Source of the DNA: an uncultured archaeon
GTDB taxonomy: Archaea > Nanobdellota > Nanobdellia > Pacearchaeales > GW2011-AR1
Length of the DNA: 41,507 bases
Reading direction: 5' to 3'
Assembly: GCA_903828655.1 (NCBI GenBank)
Contig: CAIKMX010000052.1
Coordinates: 1 to 41,507, forward strand
A model generated the notes under the pieces. That model did not search any database, had not been told where the DNA came from, and was given only the letters and a program-made list of their open reading frames with translations. Below, piece by piece: positions 24,868 through 32,130 of this stretch. How positions within the stretch are numbered: position 1 is the stretch's first letter; each line of letters starts with the position of its first letter. The translations under genes were made by a program, and so were the position numbers.

Positions 24868-25186
24868 TAGGAATACTGCCCGTTCTCTGCGGAATTGCAA
24901 ACTGAAATGTATGCTCTTTTATTGGTGTTGCTAACACTATCCCTAAAGTTAACATATTCCCTATTCTCATCACCTTAATCTTTGCCATATCTAGATTACT
25001 TAACTGCTCTAATGGGAAATTAAACAATTTAGAAGCACAATCTACTTCGATTCCCAAAACCTTTCCATTTTCTCCCACATCAATAACAATACTACCAAAA
25101 ACTAGGTTACCAACTACCTTTTCCTTCTCAAAATTGTTATTAATGTACAAGATATCCAAATCCTCTTCATACTCATAATTTTTCAT
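24857..25186 (-). CDS. DUF2283 family protein
   Basis: About 109 residues from ATG 25186 (MKNYEYEE); a TTG five codons earlier is less likely. It has the DUF2283 pattern YEYEEDLDILYIN near the start, then GSIVIDVGENGKVLGIEVDCASKLF, i.e. a D-x-L-Y-I strand and a G-x-V-x-G-I-E strand pair. The family is small, beta-rich and often adjacent to toxin-like genes. It has been proposed as an antitoxin, without firm proof. It overlaps the convergent neighbour by 11 nt. Confidence 0.75.
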   Translation of the reverse strand: MKNYEYEEDLDILYINNNFEKEKVVGNLVFGSIVIDVGENGKVLGIEVDCASKLFNFPLEQLSNLDMAKIKVMRIGNMLTLGIVLATPIKEHTFQFAIPQRTGSIPISC

Positions 25187-25241
25187 ATTATTTACATTCA
25201 AACGATATTTTTAATACTTTCTATTCATAATGTTCAACTTT

Positions 25242-25697
25242 CTAAGCCGCCCAAGCAAATTTATATTCAAGTTGCCCTGGCTTATACAACTCCCCCATGC
25301 CTTCGATATGAAAACCATTTCTTGTAAAGAACTCAACGCCCGCGAAGTTCTGAACACTAACATCTGTTATAACTCTTCCTTTAGGCTTTGCTCTAGCAGC
25401 CCTCTTAACCTGCGTAAGTAAAAAATGTCCCAAATCCATATTTCTATAATCTGGATCTATTCTAAAGTTCCTAATTTCTATTGTTCCATCAGGATTTGTT
25501 CTATGAATCACATCCCCCACAACGCTCATATCCGAAACAACAACAATTGCTTCTCTGTTTCCAGAAGTGATTCCAGGCAAGCAAACACCATCAATCCAGT
25601 CATGATATTCTGGATAAAACTGCGGTTGCTTCAGCATAAAATCTCTAAGTTTGCTTAAATCAAAATCATCATCAACAGTTCTAATATTAAAGTTCAT
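25242..25697 (-). CDS. GNAT-family N-acetyltransferase
   Basis: A 151-residue protein with the GNAT fold. The acetyl-CoA binding motif A is visible as FRIDPDYRNMDLGHFLLTQV (R-x-x-x-x-G-x-x-L-L with a D in place of one residue), followed by VQNFAGVEFFTRNGF, the usual N-x-x-A-x-x-F-Y-x-x-x-G-F motif. The substrate is unknown. It starts at ATG 25697. Confidence 0.85.
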   Translation of the reverse strand: MNFNIRTVDDDFDLSKLRDFMLKQPQFYPEYHDWIDGVCLPGITSGNREAIVVVSDMSVVGDVIHRTNPDGTIEIRNFRIDPDYRNMDLGHFLLTQVKRAARAKPKGRVITDVSVQNFAGVEFFTRNGFHIEGMGELYKPGQLEYKFAWAA

Positions 25698-25746
25698 ATT
25701 TCAAACTAAGGCTTCTATTATAAAAGCATTATTGTGATGAACTATA

Positions 25747-25781
25747 TTAACAGGAAAGGTGAACTTTAGGAAAACCTTGGT
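25747..25781 (+). repeat. 35-bp direct repeat, left copy
   Basis: TTAACAGGAAAGGTGAA, then CT and TTAGGAAAACCTTGGT. A nearly identical copy (one indel region) lies at 26749-26784, almost exactly 1.0 kb away in the same orientation. It includes the stop and last codons of the ASCH gene. TTAGGAAAACC and GGTGTTCCTAA just beyond form an 11-bp hairpin arm pair with one mismatch. Confidence 0.6.
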
Positions 25782-26155
25782 GTTCCTAAGTCAAATTCCC
25801 AAAAGTTCAGCTTCCCAAGCGCATCAATCGGTTTATCGAACCTTTCAACACTTTCAAGAACAAATCCAAACTTTCCCCATTCTGGCGTTGCAAGATGCAA
25901 ATTTATATCTTTTTCAAAGTCAGAATTATCTTTGTAAGAAATAACATCAACAAGCTTTGCCTTCCCAAGAATCTTTCCAACAGGCAAGCTATCCGCAGAA
26001 AATCCAAAACTCTTCATCGAATCCGCATCTGGAACTTTAGAAGCATGAATTAAAAAATCCCCTCTAAAGTTTGTCTTCCACTTACGAATCTCAATCTTTT
26101 TCTTTCCTTGTAAAACAAGTTCAGCCCAAGGTTGTTTCATTGATAGTGCTTTCAT
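25766..26155 (-). CDS. ASCH-domain protein
   Basis: A 129-residue protein with the ASCH signature: MKALSMKQPWAELVLQGKKK at the N-terminus, IEIRKWKTNFRGDFLIHASK, then GKILGKAKLVDVI. The ASCH fold is related to PUA. Characterised relatives act on RNA or modified nucleosides (for example N4-acetylcytidine amidohydrolase). The GKK..E.R.W.T.YRG pattern includes the residues thought to be catalytic or substrate binding (Lys and Glu). It starts at ATG 26155. Its last codons lie in a direct repeat. Confidence 0.87.
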   Translation of the reverse strand: MKALSMKQPWAELVLQGKKKIEIRKWKTNFRGDFLIHASKVPDADSMKSFGFSADSLPVGKILGKAKLVDVISYKDNSDFEKDINLHLATPEWGKFGFVLESVERFDKPIDALGKLNFWEFDLGTPRFS

Positions 26156-26485
26156 GATTTGGTGATGTATGTTTCCTAGATAAATGTTGTTAATGTTTGT
26201 AAAAAATAAAAAACTGCTCCTAACAAGACCTTAGCAGTTTTAACAGTTAACAAACCGGTGGAGCCCGCCAGTGCGACATAATCTAATTGTGCGATAGCAC
26301 AACAATCAAGCGCGCCATCAGGCGCGCTTATTAGTTATCATCACAATCCGTCCACACACTTGGCAAAGTTTTTTTAATGTTTATATGTAAAATTCTTAAA
26401 ATGTTGAGTTGCCAAAACGATTCCTCCACACATGTTACCTTAAAGCGAGCGTAATCCTTAAATATTCCTTTTACATAATAAAATC
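26156..26485. repeat. Intergenic region with dispersed repeat, copy 4
   Basis: A 330-nt region between divergent genes. Core C-like AACTGCTCCTAACAAGACC is at 26212-26230. Two clean hairpins follow at 26287-26302 and 26308-26329. A degenerate core A lies at 26343-26366 (CAATCCGTCCACACACTTGG, then CAA). Core B lies at 26410-26443 with CTCCACACATGTTACCTTAA, and AAAGCGAGCG ends it at 26451. The last 30 nt hold the promoter of the gene at 26486. Confidence 0.65.
26287..26329. other. Two adjacent stem-loops inside repeat copy 4
   Basis: TTGTGC-GATA-GCACAA at 26287-26302 is followed 5 nt later by AAGCGCGCC-ATCA-GGCGCGCTT at 26308-26329, a perfect 9-bp GC-rich stem with a 4-nt loop. A GC-rich stem of this kind stands out in an AT-rich gap. 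It could be part of a structured RNA, or a terminator. Confidence 0.6.
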
Positions 26486-26743
26486 ATGGTAAAAGAACCA
26501 AAACCTATTGGAGTTATTTCCAACTTTTTTGACCAGATTGGTGTTGCTGCCATAAAACTTGATGATGTTCTCAAGTTAGGAGATACCATCAGAATCGTTG
26601 GCGGAGAAGACACTGATTTCGAACACGTAGTAGAAAGCATGCAAATACACCACGACAAGATCGAAAAAGCAAAGAAAGGCGACGAAGTAGGTATAAAGCT
26701 TAACGGAGTAGCAAGAAAAGGCTACAAAGTTTACAAGATTTAA
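26486..26743 (+). CDS. EF-Tu domain-II-like small protein
   Basis: An 85-residue all-beta protein that resembles the second (beta-barrel) domain of translational GTPases: KPIGVISNFFDQIGVAAIKL, LKLGDTIRIVGG, then MQIHHDKIEKAKKGDEVGI with the family's G-D-x-V-G-I ending and KGYKVYKI. There is no GTPase domain. Stand-alone proteins of this type occur in archaea and bacteria. A role in RNA or ribosome binding is guessed from the fold. It lies between the two copies of the 35-bp direct repeat. Confidence 0.85.
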   Translation: MVKEPKPIGVISNFFDQIGVAAIKLDDVLKLGDTIRIVGGEDTDFEHVVESMQIHHDKIEKAKKGDEVGIKLNGVARKGYKVYKI

Positions 26744-26748
26744 CTCTC

Positions 26749-26784
26749 TTAACAGGAAAGGTGAAGTCTTAGGAAAACCTTGGT
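26749..26784 (+). repeat. 36-bp direct repeat, right copy
   Basis: TTAACAGGAAAGGTGAA, then GTC and TTAGGAAAACCTTGGT, matching 25747-25781. On the minus strand it still reads as the last codons PRFS-stop of the ASCH gene, so it may be a remnant of a second ASCH 3' end. GAAAACC-TT-GGTTTTC makes a hairpin 6 nt after the EF-Tu-like gene stop. Confidence 0.6.
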
Positions 26785-26838
26785 TTTCATAGACTATGCA
26801 AATAGTTATAAAACAAGAATTCTGAATTATTCATAGAT

Positions 26839-26913
26839 GCCTGTGTAGCTCAGCCCGGTTAGAGCGCGACATTGGTAATGTCGAGGTCCTGAGTTCAATC
26901 CTCAGCACAGGCT
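26839..26913 (+). tRNA. tRNA-Thr (GGU anticodon)
   Basis: A full cloverleaf is visible. The acceptor stem GCCTGTG pairs with CACAGGC, the D arm is GCTC...GAGC, and the anticodon stem CGACA/TGTCG encloses the loop TTGGTAA (anticodon GGT, Thr). The T arm is CTGAG-TTCAATC-CTCAG, and the discriminator is U. CCA is not encoded. The 12-mer AATGTCGAGGTC from its anticodon and variable region is repeated 40 nt downstream. Confidence 0.95.
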
Positions 26914-26916
26914 TAA

Positions 26917-27004
26917 AATGTCGAGGTCACGAGCGAGGGTTTCGCTTTTCGCTATTTATTGTATCCGAAATACAAAATCCGAGTAAATCCTCGTCTGTGG
27001 CTTA
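26917..27004 (+). repeat. Decayed partial copy of the tRNA-Thr 3' half
   Basis: AATGTCGAGGTC at 26917-26928 repeats tRNA positions 26877-26888 exactly. GAGTAAATCCTCGTCTGTGG at 26981-27000 and the following CTTA resemble the tRNA 3' end (GAGTTCAATCCTCAGCACAGG, ending CTTA), with about 52 extra nt between. The insert contains nested hairpins, including TTGTAT-CCGAA-ATACAA. It could be a trace of integration at the tRNA, or only a terminator hairpin. Confidence 0.4.
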
Positions 27005-27886
27005 AATCTTAATATATCCTCTATTAAGAAGTTCCTGAATTCTTGGCGTCAAAACATTCTCTCCTCTTGCCAAAAGTTCTCTGTCCGTTATTACATTCCC
27101 ATGAAAATCGGAGCCATACGTTATTGGCATATCATTTGCGGCGGTCCATTCATCAACCATCCGGATTGCTTTCTCCAGATAAGGTTGCCTCAAACGTGGC
27201 TGAACCTCGACAAAGTCAATTCCATTTCTCTTTAACTCATCCAGTTCTGAGACTATTTTTATGTCTTTTGCTGGATGTGCAATCCCAATCAATCCTCCCG
27301 CATTGTGAACGGCGTCTATTGCCTCTTTGGGAGTAACTCCATACTTATCGATTCCACTTGCAACGCCATTATCCCCCATATAGTGCCATTGAACTTGTCG
27401 GGGAGTCATTTCCGGATGTTTCTCTTGCATGTATGCTCTGCATCCAGAATCTTGAGCCATCGTCACGATTATGTTCACTTTTCCAAGTCTCGATTTGGGA
27501 AAGACTCTCTTAACTTTTTCAAGGGTTATAGGTATCCCTACCCCCTGTAGCAATTCAATTCTCTTCTCGCAAGTTCTTTCTTGTAGCTCTCTTGAATGAA
27601 CCAAGAATTCCTCAAATGCTCTATCTGTAGGATCAAAGTTTAGCGCAAGCAAATGATAATCAGGCGTCGTTATTTCAGCTCCAGGCAAGATAGTCATCCC
27701 AAACCTCTCTCCAGTCTTTCTTGCCTCTTCATACCCTCTAGAACTATCGTGATCAGTCAAAGCCGCCAGATTAATTCCCTTTAGTGCACAAGCCGCAATC
27801 AAATCTTCAGGTCTCAAAAATGCCCCATCAGAGTATTCTGAGTGCGTGTGCAGATCCATGTAGATTCTTCCTGTTTGCGTTACCAT
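27002..27886 (-). CDS. PHP-domain phosphoesterase
   Basis: A 294-residue protein with the four PHP motifs: MDLHTHSEYSDG at the start (metal-binding H-x-H), LAALTDHDSSRGYEEA, then TILPGAEIT, GGLIGIAHPAK and late GSDFHG. Relatives include RNase AM (YciV), a 5'-3' exonuclease acting on short oligonucleotides or 3',5'-bisphosphate nucleotides; a phosphatase role is also possible. It begins at ATG 27886, 1 nt after the stop of a small upstream gene, so the pair is co-translated. Confidence 0.88.
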   Translation of the reverse strand: MVTQTGRIYMDLHTHSEYSDGAFLRPEDLIAACALKGINLAALTDHDSSRGYEEARKTGERFGMTILPGAEITTPDYHLLALNFDPTDRAFEEFLVHSRELQERTCEKRIELLQGVGIPITLEKVKRVFPKSRLGKVNIIVTMAQDSGCRAYMQEKHPEMTPRQVQWHYMGDNGVASGIDKYGVTPKEAIDAVHNAGGLIGIAHPAKDIKIVSELDELKRNGIDFVEVQPRLRQPYLEKAIRMVDEWTAANDMPITYGSDFHGNVITDRELLARGENVLTPRIQELLNRGYIKI

Positions 27887-27887
27887 A

Positions 27888-28190
27888 TTAATCTCCCATG
27901 GCTACAAAGACGCCACCTCGGGGTTTAGTTATTCTTTCTAAGGTTTGTCTTGAAACAAATACTTCCCTGGCCCTTCTTGTAGGTGCCCACCAACTAGCTT
28001 CCTTGAATCTTCTCGCAACTTCTTCAGTTCTATGCAAAGAATAAGCCCATTCTGTTCCATCCTCAAACCAGTCTCCTGTGTGAAGAGTATAAGTGTTAGC
28101 ATAAACTTGTTGATTCATCCCTCTTGTTTCCTCATTACTATACAAGTAAGGTCTTTTTCCCCATGCTTGTTTTCTTGTTTGTGTTACCAT
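27888..28190 (-). CDS. Small uncharacterised protein coupled to the PHP gene
   Basis: A 100-residue soluble, Arg- and Trp-rich protein (WFEDGTEWAYSLHRTEEVAR, then SWWAPTRRAREVFVSR). It has no recognised domain. It begins with MVTQT, the same five residues as the PHP protein encoded 1 nt downstream, with nearly the same codons, which may reflect duplication of a translation start region. It is transcribed away from the AbrB-PhoU gene. Confidence 0.55.
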   Translation of the reverse strand: MVTQTRKQAWGKRPYLYSNEETRGMNQQVYANTYTLHTGDWFEDGTEWAYSLHRTEEVARRFKEASWWAPTRRAREVFVSRQTLERITKPRGGVFVAMGD

Positions 28191-28287
28191 TTTGTTTTAC
28201 TTAATGGTTATAACTCATAAAAAGATTTATATATTTCTTATATCATTTATATAAATAATATAAATAACGAATACCCGAAAATTAAGC
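28191..28287. promoter_or_regulatory. Divergent promoter region before the AbrB-PhoU gene
   Basis: This 97-nt AT-rich stretch holds TATA-like runs in both directions (GATTTATATATTTC near 28223 and TTTATATAAATAATAT near 28248). No operator palindrome is clear. Confidence 0.4.
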
Positions 28288-29190
28288 ATGAAAAGAAAAA
28301 TCATAAAACAAGCAAATCAGGCATATACGATTACACTGCCAATAGAGTGGGTTAGAAAGAATAATATTTCTGGGAAATCTGAGATTGATTTGTCGGTAGA
28401 AGGCAAATCCATAATTATTAACTCACAAAATCTAGTTGCGGGCGGAAAAGCTAAAATAGATCTTTCAGGTATGGATGCAACATCGGTTTATAGACATTTA
28501 AGTGCCCTTTATGCTAAAGGAATAGACGAAATTGAAGTAACCTCTAAAGAAGATGTATCCTCAAAAATAACAACTGCTATGAACTACCTAATTGGTTTCG
28601 CCTTCGTTTCACAGGAAGGAACCAGGTATATAATAAAAGATCTCGGAGGAGAAAAAGAATCTGATCTGGACGAGATATTCAAAAGAGTTTTCCAAATTGT
28701 TCTCTTATTCTTTGAATCAGCAATTAAGGATATTTTTGGAAAACAGGAAGAAACAATAGAAAGTCTAAAGGCCAGAGACCTAGAGGTAAATAAGTTCTGT
28801 TTATTTTTGCAAAGGGCAATAAACAAAATGTCTTACCCAGACCCAATAAATGGTCGTGCATTATTCACATATTCCTATGCTCTTGAAAAGATAGGAGATG
28901 AAATAGAAAGAATGTGGAGAACCAACATAAAACACGACATTAAGAAGTCACCAGCATTGAAGAAATTAGTAGAAGATTCATATGAAGGCCTTGCCAAAGC
29001 GTTTGATTTTCACTTCCAATTCAATTCAAATAGGATAGACTCAGTATATAATATACGAGAGAAAGTTCGAATAGAATCCCTAAAAATCAAGGGAATAAAC
29101 GGAAACACCTTCAGATTTGTTAGACAAGCAGTAAAGATAGTTGAAGATGCCGCAGATCTTAGTCATCTAACGCTTATAATGAAACTTTGA
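28288..29190 (+). CDS. AbrB-PhoU type phosphate uptake regulator
   Basis: A 300-residue protein. The N-terminal about 45 residues are a SpoVT/AbrB-like swapped-hairpin DNA-binding domain (IKQANQAYTITLPIEWVRKN, then GKSEIDLSVEGKSIIINS). The remainder is helical, in the PhoU style, with two related three-helix bundles carrying acidic residues (for example ALEKIGDEIERMW and VKIVEDAADLSHL). In archaea such fusions are annotated as phosphate uptake regulators, although no pst genes are in this window. ATG 28288 lies at the right distance from upstream TATA boxes. Confidence 0.88.
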   Translation: MKRKIIKQANQAYTITLPIEWVRKNNISGKSEIDLSVEGKSIIINSQNLVAGGKAKIDLSGMDATSVYRHLSALYAKGIDEIEVTSKEDVSSKITTAMNYLIGFAFVSQEGTRYIIKDLGGEKESDLDEIFKRVFQIVLLFFESAIKDIFGKQEETIESLKARDLEVNKFCLFLQRAINKMSYPDPINGRALFTYSYALEKIGDEIERMWRTNIKHDIKKSPALKKLVEDSYEGLAKAFDFHFQFNSNRIDSVYNIREKVRIESLKIKGINGNTFRFVRQAVKIVEDAADLSHLTLIMKL

Positions 29191-29447
29191 TTATAACTCT
29201 ATAATGGGCTTAGCAAAAAAATAATTGCCCCTAACAAAACCTTCTCAGTGCAGTTACCAAAAAGCGAGTGTAAATAGTTTAGTATCATCACAATTCGTTC
29301 ACATCTTTGGCAAATCACAACATTAAGCATTGGCAAACCCTCACATAAAATTGCTCCTACCACCACGATTCCTCCACACACATTACCTAATAACAAGTCA
29401 AAAGTTCCCCTACTTAGATTTATAAATCGTGGTTAGATAGCTAAAAC
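29191..29447. repeat. Intergenic region with dispersed repeat, copy 5
   Basis: A 257-nt region. Core C is at 29225-29270 (GCCCCTAACAAAACCTTCTC, then the ending TTACCAAAAAGCGAGTG). Core A is at 29290-29313 (ATTCGTTCACATCTTTGGCA, then A). A second TGCTCC-type start runs into core B at 29351-29390 (CCTCCACACACATTACCTAA). The order C-A-B shows that B is a variant of C in a reiterated unit. GATTTATAAATC near 29418 is the TATA box of the next gene. Confidence 0.65.
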
Positions 29448-30026
29448 ATGGAAGACAAATGTAAATGTGATGAAGAATGCAAGTGTAAAGATAATTGTAA
29501 GTGCGAAGATAACTGCAAATGCAATGAAAAGGACAAATGCTCTAAAGACAAAGACGATTGTGAAGAATTAGAAAAACAATACGAACAGGTTAGGCAAAAA
29601 TATAGCTTGCCTAGTTTTTCAGAACTTTCAGAAGAGTTTGACATTGAGAAGTTATGTGAAAAGTCTTCCTCATTTATAATTAGAGACATAAGAAGAGCAG
29701 TATTCGAAAAGATTTCAGCATACTTACACTTCTTTGAAACCCTTTCAAACCCTTCCTCACCACCTATCTTCATATTTACAATCCTAAAAAATCTTGAAGA
29801 AAAAGACAGAGATAAAATAAAGGATTTATACAAAGAATTTTCAAAGATGCAAATAAGAGTAATGAAGCTCGATACAGTTTATAATGAAAAGAACGAAGCA
29901 GAGTTCATCTCAACTACATTCATAGATTGGCAAAAAAAGAAGCATGAAATACTGAAACTTATAGAAAAATTCGAAGAAAAGCTAAACCAGGATAATAACT
30001 ATTCTAGTAAAGGATATTTTGGGTAA
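29448..30026 (+). CDS. Protein with metallothionein-like Cys repeats and helical domain
   Basis: A 192-residue protein. The first 38 residues hold ten cysteines. C-x-C pairs recur every six residues (Cys5/7, 11/13, 17/19, 23/25), then Cys31 and Cys38, spaced by Lys/Asp/Glu/Asn. This looks like a small metallothionein-style metal-binding head. Residues about 45-185 are helical and charged, with a hydrophobic core (RDIRRAVFEKISAYLHFFET), and have no recognised fold. The DNA of the head consists of four 18-bp imperfect repeats. A TATA box (TTTATAAATC) lies about 25 nt before ATG 29448. Binding of Zn, Cu or Fe is inferred only. Confidence 0.7.
   Translation: MEDKCKCDEECKCKDNCKCEDNCKCNEKDKCSKDKDDCEELEKQYEQVRQKYSLPSFSELSEEFDIEKLCEKSSSFIIRDIRRAVFEKISAYLHFFETLSNPSSPPIFIFTILKNLEEKDRDKIKDLYKEFSKMQIRVMKLDTVYNEKNEAEFISTTFIDWQKKKHEILKLIEKFEEKLNQDNNYSSKGYFG
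29460..29531 (+). repeat. 18-bp tandem repeats coding the C-x-C units
   Basis: Four 18-bp imperfect units, each encoding C-K-C plus three polar residues, lie at the start of the Cys-rich gene. They share the amino-acid pattern more than the exact bases, so repeat expansion is old or under selection. Confidence 0.6.
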
Positions 30027-30082
30027 ATCTCGGTTAAATCAACTATACAAATTCTTAAAAACCCTAAAAATCCTCCTTATAT

Positions 30083-30430
30083 ATGGCAGACGAATTTGTT
30101 GATAAAAGGCAGGGAGTAGAAGGACTTGCATCTGGAGAACAGATACATGATTTTGACGAAAGGCAAACAAGAATGGCTCTTAGAGCTGAATTTGGATTTG
30201 CTTCTAGACCAGAAATTTCTTCAGATAGAGACACTCTGTATGGCTCAGCTATGGTTGCAGATGAGCTAATTGCACATCTTAGAAGATTAGAAGCACCAGG
30301 ACTTCCAGGATACGAAAGGAAATTCAGGGAAGTTTATCACAAACCAGAACCAACGGTTTCAGATGTTCCACTTCCAATACTTGAGAGAGTGTATCAAGAT
30401 ATAAAGGGCCGTGCAAAATTGGTCGCTTAA
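30083..30430 (+). CDS. Small uncharacterised acidic protein
   Basis: A 115-residue soluble protein with mixed charge (DERQTRMALRAEFGFASRPE, then ADELIAHLRRLEAPGLPGYE). It is probably helical and has no known motif. ATG 30083 is preceded by TTATAT and a CCTCC stretch but no Shine-Dalgarno sequence. The stop overlaps the end of the convergent pheT by 4 nt. Confidence 0.55.
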   Translation: MADEFVDKRQGVEGLASGEQIHDFDERQTRMALRAEFGFASRPEISSDRDTLYGSAMVADELIAHLRRLEAPGLPGYERKFREVYHKPEPTVSDVPLPILERVYQDIKGRAKLVA

Positions 30431-32130
30431 TTAGAAATCATTCCCAAGGCTTCTAAATCAATTTCAAACGCAGAAACAGGCATTTTTATCTTCCAATTCT
30501 TTAATACTCTTGGAGCAACCTCTCCAATGAAACCAACTTCCTTTCCGTGTACAACTATCTTTCCAACTCTGCCTTGTATGTAATCGCTATTTTCCACATC
30601 TTCAATTTTATACTTATCCTGTTCAATATCTAGCATCTTGAACAAATAATCTAATATTTGTCTTGCATCCATGAAGTTAACACTTTCATCAACAACTGCA
30701 ACAGAAAGCTTTTCTTTTTCAATAATTCCAGTTTCTGATCTCTTTGCTAAAGGAGATTTATCTTTCTCAAATACTTTGCCTATTTCAAATATCTTTTGGG
30801 GGTATTGTGAATCAGAATTTTCTGAGAATATCTTTAACAAGTTTGAAAGCAAATCTACTCTTAAAACATCATATTCTGTTTTAGAATCAACAATCTCAAT
30901 AAAGTCTTCATTAGTCATTTCATAATGCATCTTCTTTACATCATTCTTCTTAGCCAGATGGAATGAAGAACATTCTAACAACCCCAAGCCTGCAAGGATA
31001 TTTGCGATAACTTTTTTTGTTCTTGCATTCTTATCTTCTTCAGCTGTAGTTGAGATAGCCGGAATTTCTGGTTTGAAGTTCTCATAGCCATAAGCAATAG
31101 CAATTTCTTCTGTAAGGTCAATCCAGTGAAGTATATCCGTTCTATACGCCGGAATGAGTGCAAAGGTTTTCTTATTATTAGATTCAAAACCAATACCCAT
31201 CATTTCAAGATATTTCTTAACTTCCTTTTCATCAAGCTCTAACCCCAATGTTTTGTTCATGTCAGAAACTTTAAACTCAAGTTTTTCTGGCTCTAAGTCT
31301 GGGGAAACGAAATTTCCATCTACAGAATCTTCAATATCCATAGAATAAATCTTTCCGCCCATATCTGAGAAAGCTGAAACGATTATGTTCAAACACTTTT
31401 TCAAGTAAGGCAAATTAAATCCAGAACACTCAATGAAAACTTCTTTTGTTTTTTCGTCTATCTTTCCAGTTTCATGTGAATTAATTATAGGGGGCATGCT
31501 CATAACCTTGTTATTGGCATCAATAAAAATTGGGTAAACTTCAGCATCTTTCAACAAGTCTGCATAATCCCTTCCAGCAGGATGTCCTCTCAAGATTTGA
31601 GCGCCAGTCATTTCTTTCATTCCAGGAGATTCTAAAGGCACGAATTTAATATCATTTGGTTTTTTGGCCATAAATTGTATTGGAAGCTTTATCTTTTCCA
31701 TAGGATAAATTCCAATTGCAATCTTCTTTCTCTTTCTTCCGATACTCATATGTAATTTTTCTTGAATATCCACAATTTCTTTTATCTTTTCATCATCCAA
31801 CTTCAAGCCCTTAACAATAGCACAAGCAGTGTGCGGCCTAACCTTTTTTACACTCTTGTCAATTTTAACTTTGTAATCCTTCTCTATCTTCTTATCATTT
31901 TCAATCTTGAACTTAGCAATTTTTTCCTTTCCAAGATACTGGTTTAAACTTCTTGAAAAACCGCTTAAACTTAACAAGTCGGGCCTGTTCGGAAAAACCT
32001 CAACGCTAACAGAATCATTTGTAATCTCCTCAACAGGTGCCCCCATTGAAGTTATCTTTTCTTCTACATCTTTTGTTATCTTTCCAACTTTCTTTTCAAG
32101 TTCAGCTTTATTCATTGTTAGTATTGTCAT
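30427..32130 (-). CDS. pheT: Phenylalanyl-tRNA synthetase beta subunit, archaeal type
   Basis: A 567-residue subunit of the alpha2-beta2 PheRS, of archaeal length (bacterial PheT is about 800). An N-terminal domain (VEVFPNRPDLLSLSGFSRSL) is followed by a B3/4 editing domain (RPHTACAIVKGL), B5-type segments and a catalytic-like core ending AFEIDLEAL. The ATG at 32130 overlaps the preceding MazG stop in an ATGA, which supports this start over Met6 at 32115. It is last in the pheS-MazG-MazG-pheT operon. Confidence 0.93.
   Translation of the reverse strand: MTILTMNKAELEKKVGKITKDVEEKITSMGAPVEEITNDSVSVEVFPNRPDLLSLSGFSRSLNQYLGKEKIAKFKIENDKKIEKDYKVKIDKSVKKVRPHTACAIVKGLKLDDEKIKEIVDIQEKLHMSIGRKRKKIAIGIYPMEKIKLPIQFMAKKPNDIKFVPLESPGMKEMTGAQILRGHPAGRDYADLLKDAEVYPIFIDANNKVMSMPPIINSHETGKIDEKTKEVFIECSGFNLPYLKKCLNIIVSAFSDMGGKIYSMDIEDSVDGNFVSPDLEPEKLEFKVSDMNKTLGLELDEKEVKKYLEMMGIGFESNNKKTFALIPAYRTDILHWIDLTEEIAIAYGYENFKPEIPAISTTAEEDKNARTKKVIANILAGLGLLECSSFHLAKKNDVKKMHYEMTNEDFIEIVDSKTEYDVLRVDLLSNLLKIFSENSDSQYPQKIFEIGKVFEKDKSPLAKRSETGIIEKEKLSVAVVDESVNFMDARQILDYLFKMLDIEQDKYKIEDVENSDYIQGRVGKIVVHGKEVGFIGEVAPRVLKNWKIKMPVSAFEIDLEALGMISN

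Noticed and set aside
27888-28190. Duplicate of the PHP gene start (MVTQT) as a tandem gene duplication
   Set aside because: Only the first five codons match and the proteins are otherwise unrelated, so at most the start region was copied.
29199-29396. Minus-strand 65-codon frame in repeat copy 5
   Set aside because: It consists wholly of repeat cores, and the equivalent frames in other copies do not share a reading frame or length, so it is not a conserved gene.
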